From the NCBI RefSeq assembly GCF_005239225.2, contig NC_133284.1:48206697-48270696 (forward strand): 64,000 nt of DNA, written 5' to 3'. Positions 11,391 through 21,212 of the stretch are shown in pieces. The position numbers and the translations under genes are program-made. A model generated the notes under the pieces. It did no database searches. It was not told the origin of the DNA and was given only the letters and a program-made list of their open reading frames with translations. The stretch is from Populus alba (lineage: Eukaryota > Streptophyta > Magnoliopsida > Malpighiales > Salicaceae). Numbering within the stretch: position 1 is the stretch's first letter; every line of letters starts with the position of its first letter.

Positions 11391-13595
11391 GGTCATCTAG
11401 GGCTTTAACTTATGATGTATTGATGAAACAAAATTTTCTGATGAAGGCAACTTTGATGTGAATTATTAATAATTTTCCAGCTTATGGAAAGGTTTCTGGT
11501 TGTAGCACGCATGACAAACTAGCATATCCAAACTTTATAAAAAATAACAAGACATTCATGCTAATAAACAATAGGAAAGCATCTTTTTTCAACTACCGTT
11601 TATGGTTTTTGGTAATGGATTACAGGTTTAAAAAACATAAAGGACTTATTTGTTGGCAAAGTTGAAATGGATGTTGCACCACCACTTTTCTTAGGTGAAG
11701 AATTGTATAACATGGTGTCGGAATACGATGATATTGTGTTTGGTTTTCAATCCGGTAAGCAGAAGTTTCCTAGTTATGGTTTGATCAATAATTGGATAAA
11801 ACATAGTATTTTCTAGAAGCTTTTTTTATTGAAAGGCCAATCTCCTTCACCATAACCTTGATATCATGCACATAGAAAATAATGTATTTGAGAATATTTT
11901 CATCACAATTATGGATGTATAAGAGATGACAAAAGATAACATCAAGGCTATTTGTTGGGTCACGGGTCACAAAGCCCAAAACCAACTTCGCCTTAGACAA
12001 GAATGCACAATTACTTGTCTACCTATGGCTTAAAAGTCCGTGTTTTCCTGATGGACATGCCTCAAACATATCAAGATTGGTGAATTTCGAGGATTGCAGA
12101 TTGTATGAAATGAAGAGTCATAATTGTCACATGTTTATGCAAATACTCATTCCATTAATGTATCGAGATTTATTGTTAAAGGGGATATAAGATGCACTTA
12201 CGGAGATCAGTCACTTCTTTTGAGATATATGCTTCAACAAGTTGCAGACACAACATATGGAGATGCTTAAAACGAATATTATCCAAACAATGTGCAAACT
12301 TGAGATGATATTCCCTCCATCATTTTTTGACTCTATAAAGCATTTATCCATGCATTTACCATTTGAGCCAAAAGCTGGAGGCTCGATCCAATATAGATGA
12401 ATGTATTCATTTGAAAGGTTAGGGTTTACACATACATTATAATTAAATTTTTATAGTCTTTCTTTACGTATTTCAAAACACTCATTTAATTATGTGATGA
12501 GAAGATATTTGTCAAAAATAAAATTCAAACAAGCATATAATTATGTGTTATTTAATTGCGATGAACTGAAACCTTTTATTTAGTAAGTATACTACTTAAC
12601 ATGTTAGTTTTGAATAATTTATCTCTTATAATATCATAAACTAATACATTGTTGAATTTATCACAAGCAACATAATCAATATTTACTATTGTAAAACTCT
12701 TAGTTAACTGAATCCCAAATATTTTAATTACAAGATGAACAAAATTTCACGTGGTTTAGAGCACATCTAAGTACTATTTAATTATTTTTATCTTTTGGGA
12801 TACTTAATTTCATTACACATTTCATGTTAATTGTTCATAGTTATACTTCATGCACTAGGTTTATCAATCGGGAGGGAATGTTAGTATTACTTTGTCTTTA
12901 CCAAGTCTTAGTCCTAAAAATAAAGTGAAGTGCTACAATAGGTATTTTGTTAATGGACATACGTTTCATACTGAAGAGTATAGGTAGGGTAGAAAGACAT
13001 ATAACAGTGAAGTTTGTGTTAAGTGATCAACTTTTAATAAGTTTAAAGTTGGAAGAGGTCATTTTGCTTCAATATCATAACGAGTTGAATATAATATTTT
13101 TATTCAAATGCTATTTGTATAACAACACTGATAGAGAAATCAAACTAGATCCCCATCATAGGTTGGTCAAAATTAATTTAAAGGCTAGACTCTACTATGT
13201 TAATGATGTCTTTGTTTTCTCCAAGCAATGCCAACAATTTTATTATACATACAATCTTTTCTTTAGAAAGGATCATTCCAGAGCTAAATGATTATCCATA
13301 GTGAAAACCAAAACCCAGGGGTCATGTCGAGGTTATTCAAGATGACAATGATGAATTAACTGTGGGAGATGATGTCTTTCAACTTAGTGAGTTAGTTAAA
13401 ATATATTAAGTTGCTTTGTCTAATGACTATCGAGGTTATTCAGAATATTTTTATTGATATTGACACTAAAGAGTTGAATCTTGAGCTCCTGCAGACATAA
13501 ACAAGTCAATGAAAATGATATCGATGAAAGTAACATACAAGATTGTGATGAAGATGATGATGAGTCAATTAACAAAAATAAAGAGAGAATTTGAT
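11391..13595 (+). pseudogene. TNP2-like CACTA transposase relic (copy 1)
   Basis: The 5' half of the gene is missing. Remaining parts match the transposase at 21213-24905: 11395-12414 (rest of the transposase core and DUF4218-like region), 12505-12580, 12662-12770, and 12861-13595 (DUF4216-like region with FLFKCYLYNN and KQCQQFYYTY). The exon that in copy 2 begins near 23511 is absent. At the start of the missing intron this copy keeps gaaag before the splice donor, where copy 2 has gaatg. Many stops break every frame. The intact protein would cut and join element ends. Confidence 0.75.
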
Positions 13596-14929
13596 TAATT
13601 TGCACAACATGAATATGTAATGCTATAAACTATCATGTAATATTTATGGATGGAATTCACTTCAATGTAAAGACAATGATGTTAATTTATTATTGAATGA
13701 TAAGAAAATATTTATTTTATTATTATGATGTGAACTAGTGTTATTATGTTGTGTGTGTGTTTTTTTTGTGGATTTAAGTATTTGTAGGATGGATAAATAA
13801 GGAATACAAATACAATTTGTGATCCAATACTATTTTATTTATTGGACACATTACATACAAATATACGATAGAATGTGTTCGTCTCTATATTTCAGAGACC
13901 ATGAGAATTGTTCCTCTTCACCAATTTGAATTTACAAACGGAATCATCGATAAAAATATTAAAAATAATAATATTTAATATTTTTTCAATAATCCCATCA
14001 GTCAAAACTAAAATAAAAGACTTTGACCATGAGAGATTTGGCTTTATCTTCTTCTCTCACACACCCATTTATCTCTATTTTTCTTCTCTTCTCTCTCTCC
14101 TTCAAACCCGAGATCAATCATTCTCTTTTATTCTCATCCTAAGGTTTGTTGTCTTTCTTCTTTCTTCTTCTTACTTTTCTATTTTTTTTTTGGGTTTATA
14201 ACAATGCCTTTTTTTTTTCTTTTTTGGTTATTTTTAATTAAAAGCCGAAATCAAGCACGACTTAAGGTAAGAATTTTTCATTCCTTTTTCTTTTATTGTG
14301 TTTTTTTATGATTTTTTTTGTCATTATTTTTGTTCAATTTTGTGTTCTTAATAATTTTATGAATTAAATAAATTACATGAATTTTAGTTGTTATTGGAAT
14401 AATATTTACATTATTTTGTTGATTTTTTGTTCTTTTTTTCAAATTTATTGTTCAATCTCAATTAAATGTGTAGGAATAATTTTAATTATTATTTTGTATT
14501 TATATATTTTTTTAAATTTAGGATTAAAATATTATCACTTAGAAATAATTGTGTTGAATTTTAGTTGCTATAGTTATAAGACTTGCATTATTTTGTTGAA
14601 TTTTAGTTGTTTTTTGTTTTCAATTTTGTTGTTTAATTTTAATTAAATGTGTAGGATTGATTTTAATTAGTATTTTGAATTTTTTAAAATTTATAATATT
14701 TTTTTGTAAATTTATGATTAAAAATATCATCATGTAGATAAAAATTTTCTATGAAATTGAATTATGTTAAATTAGTAGAAGAAATCGAATAAAGTCAACT
14801 GGTTTGTGGCATATATGTTGTGTATTTGAAGGTTTTATAATTTTGGGTAGTTTCTTGTATAGAAGGTATGTTGTCGAATTTAAAAAAAAATATGAATCGT
14901 TTAATTTTTTTATCCGATAATTTATGTAG
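13596..14929. other. Spacer between the two genes of CACTA copy 1
   Basis: AT-rich, with a pyrimidine-rich stretch at 14050-14180 that looks like an old 5' leader region for the second gene. Short T-runs are frequent. No open frame here resembles a protein. A few relics of the family's terminal motif may be present (aacggaatcatcga near 13937). Confidence 0.5.
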
Positions 14930-16055
14930 ATGTCTGGGAGAAAGTCTATTGCACATCGCAAGGGTAGGATCGCTGATAGTTCTTATAGGAGTGATGCTGA
15001 CAACCATGAGTCATTAGATGCCAACATAGACATTTACTTATGATGCTAGCTTGTCTCAATTGCGATGCCACAACATTGAAGAGGGGTCCCTTTAAAGTGT
15101 GATTCATTTACTCGCAAGTACGAGATCTAATGGAATGATGACCTTTCAATGTAAGTTTATTTACTTTCATTTAACAAATACAAACATTGAGGTTGCTAGA
15201 ACAATAACATCAGCTTTTAAATCGTTGGTGGAAATTTCATTGTTTCAATGGAGCTAGGTTTCCAAACATTTTGAATGGAAACCACAGGTTGATGCATGAT
15301 TACCAAGGTTCAAGGTTAGTGTTAACTAAAATATTTTTTTTATGTTAATTTGGACTGTTTATTGAAATTATTGAAATTTTCCTTTTATAAATTTTTATTT
15401 CAAGATAAAATTTGAATGGGATAGAGTTGATGATAATCATATGAGGATAGTTTGGGAGAATCACACTACAATTAAGTATGATCGAATTCAAAGATAAAAA
15501 TTTTTATTCCAAATATTAAAATTTTATTTTTCATTTACTAACAGATAATTAATTTTTACCATATAGGTTGTGTTATTTTTTATATGAGGCGCAAAAACAT
15601 CCCCCAAAATATACGAAAGAAAGAGAGCTTCTATACTAGAATGACATTGTGGTATGGAAGGATTTTAGACCGTCGTACGTCTCAAAGGCTATATGGGCAG
15701 AATACATTCATCATGTGACATCCATACATTTCACTATACAGTCACAGTTTAGTACGGATCACTGGAACTAGCATGTTCATGATTCTGTTACCATGCATAC
15801 TAGCAACTCTATTTTATTCGTTTTGGATGCGAAGCGGATGGTAGGATTTTTTTTATTACATCCATTTCTTTATTAGTTGTTTTTTATAAATAGTTTAACT
15901 GACAATTTTTTTATTTTATTTCAAGCTACTGTTCTTGTATGCGAGCCAAGCCTGATGGAGCTTCTTATTGAAACGCATGTGCAAAGTGATGACTGCCAAA
16001 AAAGAGTGCAATAATTTATTGATATCCAAGCTCAACACATTTTGAATTAGGAGGT
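14930..16055 (+). pseudogene. Second CACTA gene relic, plant transposase Ptta/En/Spm type (copy 1)
   Basis: The start ATG at 14930 is followed by a basic stretch, then by segments that match the second gene of copy 2. Recognisable pieces are WTRKYE-like near 15100, a segment near 15190-15315 with the pattern SLFQW-VSKHFEWKP, and a segment at 15925-16045 matching the ATSLGREPSPMEL region. Stops and frameshifts occur throughout. The family (PF03004-like) includes DNA-binding proteins of En/Spm elements; its exact role here is unknown. Confidence 0.7.
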
Positions 16056-16061
16056 GCAACA

Positions 16062-16330
16062 GGGAATGTATTTGTTGTTGTAGGATGAAGAAAAAGGTTT
16101 CATGAAATCGATGCCCCAAACATCAAATAATTCAACTTCTAGGATATTTTGCAGTGGCATTTCATTTCGTCAAGATATATTCCAAGTATTCTGACATCTA
16201 TCACAAGCAATAACAAAAGCATGAGCATCTTTAAACATAATGGGCTGATAAAAACTAGACTGCAAAACTTTGGTTGCAGTGTGTTGCGCTACAAAGTGCC
16301 CCCAATATTCAAGTGTATGGCAATGCTTTA
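16062..16330 (-). pseudogene. Ty3/gypsy integrase fragment, zinc-binding N-terminal region
   Basis: On the minus strand the frame reads KVLQSSFYQPIMFKDAHAF, then ACDRCQ, one stop, [19 protein letters not shown] and the start of the catalytic core (GIDFM). This is the CC half of the HHCC zinc finger and the linker of a plant gypsy integrase. It ends where CACTA copy 1 ends. It faces away from the core fragment that follows it. Confidence 0.8.
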
Positions 16331-16510
16331 GTATGTTTGTCATTTTCTCTTTTGGAACGCACCTCCTGATGACTTGTTACACCTCTAAAATAGTTGATAG
16401 CCAATTTGTTGATAGCACCTCTAGAATATCCTAGAAATTGAATTATTTGATGTTTGAGGCTTCGATTTCATGGGATTTTTTCCTTCATCCTACAACAACA
16501 AATGCATTCT
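16062..16510. repeat. Inverted repeat of about 88 bp with about 270-bp spacer
   Basis: Bases 16062-16150 are the reverse complement, with roughly ten mismatches, of 16420-16510. Both arms encode the start of the gypsy integrase core, read on opposite strands. The arms are homologous coding sequence, not transposon ends. Confidence 0.8.
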
Positions 16511-17018
16511 CTTAGCAGTGGATTATCTATCAAAGTGGATAGAGTCAATTGCAACGCCTACAAATGATGGCAAGGTGGTACTTAATTTTCTATAGAAAAA
16601 CATTTTTACCATATTTAGTACTCCTAGAACCATCATCAGTGATGAAGAAACTCATTTTTGCAACAAGCAGTTCGAAGCACTATTATCTAAATATAGAGTC
16701 AGACACAAGAGAGCATTATCTTATAATCATCAGTCAAATGGCCAAACAAAGATATCAAATAGAGAGGTGAATCAAATCTTAGAGAAAACAGTAAGTGATT
16801 CTCGGAAAGATTGGGCAAGAAAGCTAGATGATGCATTATGGGCATATCAAATAGCATTCAAAACACTATCGGGTCTCCATATCGATTAGTTTTTGGGAAA
16901 GTATGCCACTTCCTGTTGAATTAGAGCATAAGACATACTGGACAATGAAACAACTGAACATGGATCTGCAGGTCACAGGTAAGAAAAGAATTCTGCAACT
17001 TAATGAGATGGATGATGA
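16405..17018 (+). pseudogene. Ty3/gypsy integrase catalytic core fragment
   Basis: Plus-strand sequence encodes an integrase core in two or more frames: AVDYLSKWIE near 16510, ISDEETHFCN near 16632, then HQSNGQTKISNREV and DWARKLDDALWAYQIAFKT at 16730-16860. The end, LQLNEMDDE near 17000, is the usual tail of this domain. Stops and indels show it is dead. No reverse transcriptase or LTR is attached, so it is a fragment. It shares an inverted repeat with the minus-strand piece before it. Confidence 0.8.
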
Positions 17019-17188
17019 ATTAATTAATATTAAGTTAGGTAATATTTGTTAAATGTTAGGTTTTATATATTAATATTTATATATATAGATGATTTATGTA
17101 TGTGATTTTATCAGTTATATATCAATGAATTGCTAATATAAATACCAACAAAAAGTGGTGCATGTTTTCATGAAGTATGGACGAGAGA

Positions 17189-17475
17189 TGTTCCCTTGAT
17201 GGACTTTGCTCAAACAATGTTCCCTTGATGGACTTTTCTCAAACCAATAGTGTATTTTTCCTTCGGTTGGTGTTTTTTCTTTTCAGGTTTCGTTCTCTCT
17301 TCAATAGACGACGGGAGTTGTCTTGGGTTGCAATCTGCAAGTTATGGACAAATGTCAACTAACTTTGGGGTCAAGATTGTCTCTTTGGTACGGTGATAAG
17401 CAGACAAGCATTGAAGATGTGGTGGCCACGCCACCGTATGCCTAGCCTACCACACCACCGTATGCCCAGCCTACC
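17189..17475. repeat. Two small tandem duplications
   Basis: A 29-bp unit (tgttcccttgatggactt...) is repeated at 17189-17217 and 17218-17246. A 24-bp unit (ccaccgtatgcc-agcctacc) is repeated at 17431-17454 and 17455-17475. Both lie in the mobile-domain-like relic. Confidence 0.85.
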
Positions 17476-17599
17476 CTAGCAGTGGTACATCTCTATTTGT
17501 TGCAGGGCATCGAGTTCGACGAAGAAAATTTATAGTACACAACCAACATGATGGAGGACTGGAGAGGTATACTGAGGTTACATGGCCTTCCACGGTGAA

Positions 17600-19100
17600 G
17601 AGAAATATAATAATTATTATTTTTTAAAATATTTTTATTTAAAAATAATTTTTATATTAGTATATCAAAAATATTTATAAATGCAAAATAAAAAAATAAT
17701 ATTTTATTTTATTTAAAAATTTATTTTATTTTTGATATCAGTATATAAAAAATAAAGACAATTTAAAATAAAAAAATTTAATTTAAAAAAATATATATTT
17801 TTAAATATAAAAAAGATACGACCTTGTGTGTATTTAAAGACTTAATATACAAGCCTAAGGAGATAAAAAAAAAAAGTAAATATAAATAATGTCTTCTAAG
17901 TATATAGACTCTTTTTTTTTTTTACCAAAACATTTTTTTACCAATTTTATTTTCAAACTTTTAGATTATTTTTAATTAAATACTTTCATCCATATTTCCA
18001 AATAAATTCTATTTCTTATTTTGATGTGAAATGGTGTCATTTTTTAAAGAACTTAATGGATTTAATTTTATAATATTAATTAAGGGATTCTTGATTGAGA
18101 AATAAAAATAAATTATAATAAAATTGATATAAAAAATAATTTAGAGGAAAAATTGACACTATCCTAATATTATGAGGGTATATTTAAGGTTTGTCCAATA
18201 AAATAAAATAAAATAAATAAAAGAAGCACATATAAATAAAATTGACACTAATTTTCTTTTTGGTGTAAAAAAAATGAAAAGGTGAGTAGTTTATTATAGA
18301 CTCTATGACATAGAATATTAATTTAAATTTAATTGCATTGATATAGTCATGTGGTTTTAGCAAAATAATTAGTTAGTCTCTCTTTTTTAAGAATCTAAAT
18401 ACCGAGTCCCTTTATTTTTATTTTCTTTGCTAATTTAGTTCCTTCATTAAGCATCCATTAATAAACCCAGATCAAAAAACATAGAACAAACATAGCTAGA
18501 ACAACTCTTTCTCCCTCTAAAAAAAACCCACCAAACACCTTCATTTAATTCTTAAAACAATAAAAAATGAAACTCACTAGAGGTTTATAAGTATCATTGA
18601 AGTTTTTTTTTTTTTTATGAAAAATCAACAATTCTCTTTATTATCGTTATTGCTACCACTACTATTGCCGCCACCCTAACTTTATTTCTATTCCTACAAG
18701 CAAGATAAACATGCTACATTGCTATAAATTTTTTTTGTTAAAATGAAATAATTATTTAAGTTGAATTTAAGATTTATGGTGAATTTAGGTTTTGTTGAAC
18801 TAATATGAAATTAGTTAAGAATATCATCGATTAGTATTGAATTGATATAGTTGAATATGAAAATAAGTTAAATTAATTATGAAATAATAGTTTCAATTAA
18901 TTAATTATGTGTTGCGTTTAATTGGTGTTAATTTATCAAATTAGAGATTTTATATGTATGGTTGGAATAAACTAATAATGTAAATAATTATGCTTGATGA
19001 TTTCATGGATGAGAGCATGCATGTGGTAAAATTATGATGAATTAAATGTTTCATTAAATTATTGATAAGTTGATGAATTTGATATTTTTCTTAATTATAT
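17600..19100. other. AT-rich block without recognisable genes
   Basis: Low-complexity A/T sequence with long A and T runs. No domain, RNA gene or terminal repeat was seen. It may be an intron of the surrounding relic or an old insertion. Confidence 0.5.
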
Positions 19101-19760
19101 TAATTTGTTATATTGACCAGACTGGGGAATGCAATAGTTTGGTTACAAACAACACGTTCCAATAGACATAGACATGAGCAATGCATTGCACACCATAACT
19201 CATTAAGGTAAAAATGATAATTATGACTGGTTAAGCCGACATGGAGCTTATGTATCAAAGTGAGATGTACGGAGGAATGATATATTTACAGAGATGCATT
19301 ATGTGATTACAAATAAGGAGCTAATAATTTGGTACATGAGTATCACATTTCGGGTCATTATTCCTGATCCCAAGTAGGTTCCTTCTCTTAGATGCATGCA
19401 GTACGAGCACCATGCCCAGTGGATCCAAAATCTTATGAGTAATCAAGTCTTTTCATAATTAATATTTGTTAAATGTTAGGTTTTATATATTAATATTTAT
19501 TAATATTAAGTTGGCTTTATGTTATGTGAAGGTCAAGAGGCTACATTTTATTTTCGTAATATTGATGAGCCAGTGGTTAAATGTGTTTTTATTGCATACT
19601 AGTGGTTAAATGTTTGGTGCATTGGACTTGATACTCTTTGAAAAATGTTAACTCTTGATGATGTCATGGCAGAGGATAAAGCCACTTAAGCAGGTGAATG
19701 AGCTAGATCTAGTTGTGCTACTGATGAGCTCGAATCATTCAGTAGATAACGTAGATGTAG

Positions 19761-20330
19761 ATAGATAAATAGATAGATGAGTTATGTTTATATATTTTGG
19801 GATTACTTGAATATTGAATTATTTTTTATTCAATTTGCAAGAATATATGTTTTTTTTTTTTTTGCATTCTTAAGGTTATTTGTAATTATGAAGTGTAAGA
19901 ATTTAATAACTATAGTTATAATTTGTTGATTGAGGTTATTGTAGTTTGTTTAAAGAGAATAAAGTTTTTAGTATAGATTCTATGTAGAGAAACTCTGTTC
20001 AAATTTTGTTAAAATTATAAGATTTTTTTTAAAATCATTGAGTAAATTAAATTTTAGATTAACATAAACTATGATTTTATAAGTTTTTTCAGCCTTAAAA
20101 CACTTAAAAAAACTGAATAATAGCCAAAACGGTTATAAACTATGATTTTATGAGTTTTTTTCATGTTCAAAACACAAAACATTTTCAAAAAATAAATAGT
20201 AGCTAAAAGATCCGACTGTTTTGAGAAATGATCAAATCCTTTTAGCTACTATCCAACTATTTTTAAAATATATAGTTATTTTCTAAAGTAATATAATAAT
20301 ATATATAACATTTCTAAATCATGATATTTA
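19761..20330. other. Intergenic sequence, nothing recognised
   Basis: AT-rich. A short phrase (aaactatgattttatgagttttt) is repeated near 20065 and 20135 with changes. It ends at the CACTA element. Confidence 0.6.
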
Positions 20331-20344
20331 GTTCACTACCAGAA

Positions 20345-20860
20345 ACTCGCTAAATACCAATGGAATCCCCGACGGCATATTTCTGTCGGTATTTTTCGGT
20401 CGAAATTACCGACAGAATATTTCCGTCCATAATTCGGTCGCTAATTACCGACAGTTCAATTCCATCGGTAATTACCAACCGAATTACGGACGGAAAGTTC
20501 AGAATTAATGAGAAAAGGGCGGGTACCTGAGGCAGAGGTTTTGGCGGGTGATTTTTCCGACAGAATCACCGATGGATTCAAAACCTGGGACCCGTACAGG
20601 TGACGTGACCGGTTCACCGTAAAAAATACCAACGGAATCACCGACGGATTTGAATGCCAGATTCGTACGGGTGACATGACAGGAGCACCGTCAAAAAATA
20701 CCGATGGAATCACCGAGGGATTTGAAAAAGCAGGTCCGTGCAGCGACGTGTCGATTCCCCATTACAATTAGCGACGGAGTCACCGACGTATTCACCAATG
20801 GTTTTATTCCATCGGTGATTCCGTCGGAAAAAGTGAATATATGGTTGCCCTGCCGACACT
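20345..20860. repeat. Left subterminal repeat array of CACTA copy 2
   Basis: At least a dozen copies of the motif ACCGACGGA(A)T or its complement (TCCGTCGGT), with one- or two-base variants, in both orientations. In well-studied En/Spm elements such motifs bind the element's regulatory protein and are needed for excision. Short open frames on both strands here are by-products of the repeats. Confidence 0.85.
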
Positions 20861-21212
20861 CTCCTCCCCCATTTCTCCTTCTTCTTCCTAATCCTAAGTC
20901 TCCCCATCTGCAAATAACCAGCCCTCCCTCGCCCTCAAACAAAAATCTTTCTCATCTCAGCAATTGTATTTCTTGAAGTTTTGTGGTCACAACATCCGTG
21001 TTTTGATTTACCGACGGATTTTATCAATTTTTGTAAGTAATTCTATCTTTTTAAATTTTGACATTTAAATGTCAATTTTATTGTTTTTTAAGTATATGTA
21101 TTTTTATTATTAGATGTACATGTTTTATTGTTATTTCTCAAACAAACTTGTAGTTTATGAATGTATAATTTTATACCTGTTATGGTTTGTTTTAGATTTT
21201 GTAAGATTGTAT

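Larger units (their letters stand above)
11391..16060 (+). mobile_element. CACTA (En/Spm) transposon copy 1, decayed and lacking both ends
   Basis: The region aligns by eye, in the same order and orientation, with the interior of the near-complete CACTA element at 20334-29205. Its TNP2-like part corresponds to 22355-24905, and its second gene to 26837-28070. The homology starts abruptly near 11395, inside the transposase gene, and stops near 16055 at a gypsy fragment. No terminal inverted repeat remains. Both genes carry many stops and indels, so it is immobile. Confidence 0.8.
17041..19500. repeat. Exact 40-bp repeat at 17041-17080 and 19461-19500
   Basis: Both copies read aatatttgttaaatgttagg followed by ttttatatattaatatttat with no mismatch. 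The motif taatattaagttgg/agg precedes the first copy (17025) and follows the second (19501). The repeats flank the two mobile-domain-like pieces. Confidence 0.9.
17019..19760 (+). pseudogene. Relic resembling a plant mobile domain (MAIN-like) gene, in two parts
   Basis: The second part, 19110-19420, reads in one frame WLSRHGAYVSK, stop, DVRRNDIF and then LIIWYMSITFRVIIPDP. This matches the conserved C-terminal region of transposon-related plant mobile domain proteins. The first part, 17290-17600, includes LTLGSRLSLWYGD and MMEDWRGILRLHGLP and may be an earlier portion of the same gene. An AT-rich block at 17600-19100 separates them and may be an intron or an insertion. Stops are common. No start or end can be fixed. 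These proteins occur in plant transposons and in silencing factors; no function is claimed here. Confidence 0.4.

Noticed and set aside
14377..14646. 89-codon hydrophobic frame that looks like a membrane protein
   Set aside because: It comes from T-rich spacer DNA in a decayed transposon; Phe, Leu and Ile runs are expected there.
20456..20976. Frames on both strands in the left CACTA end
   Set aside because: They are produced by the subterminal repeat motif and are found in all orientations.
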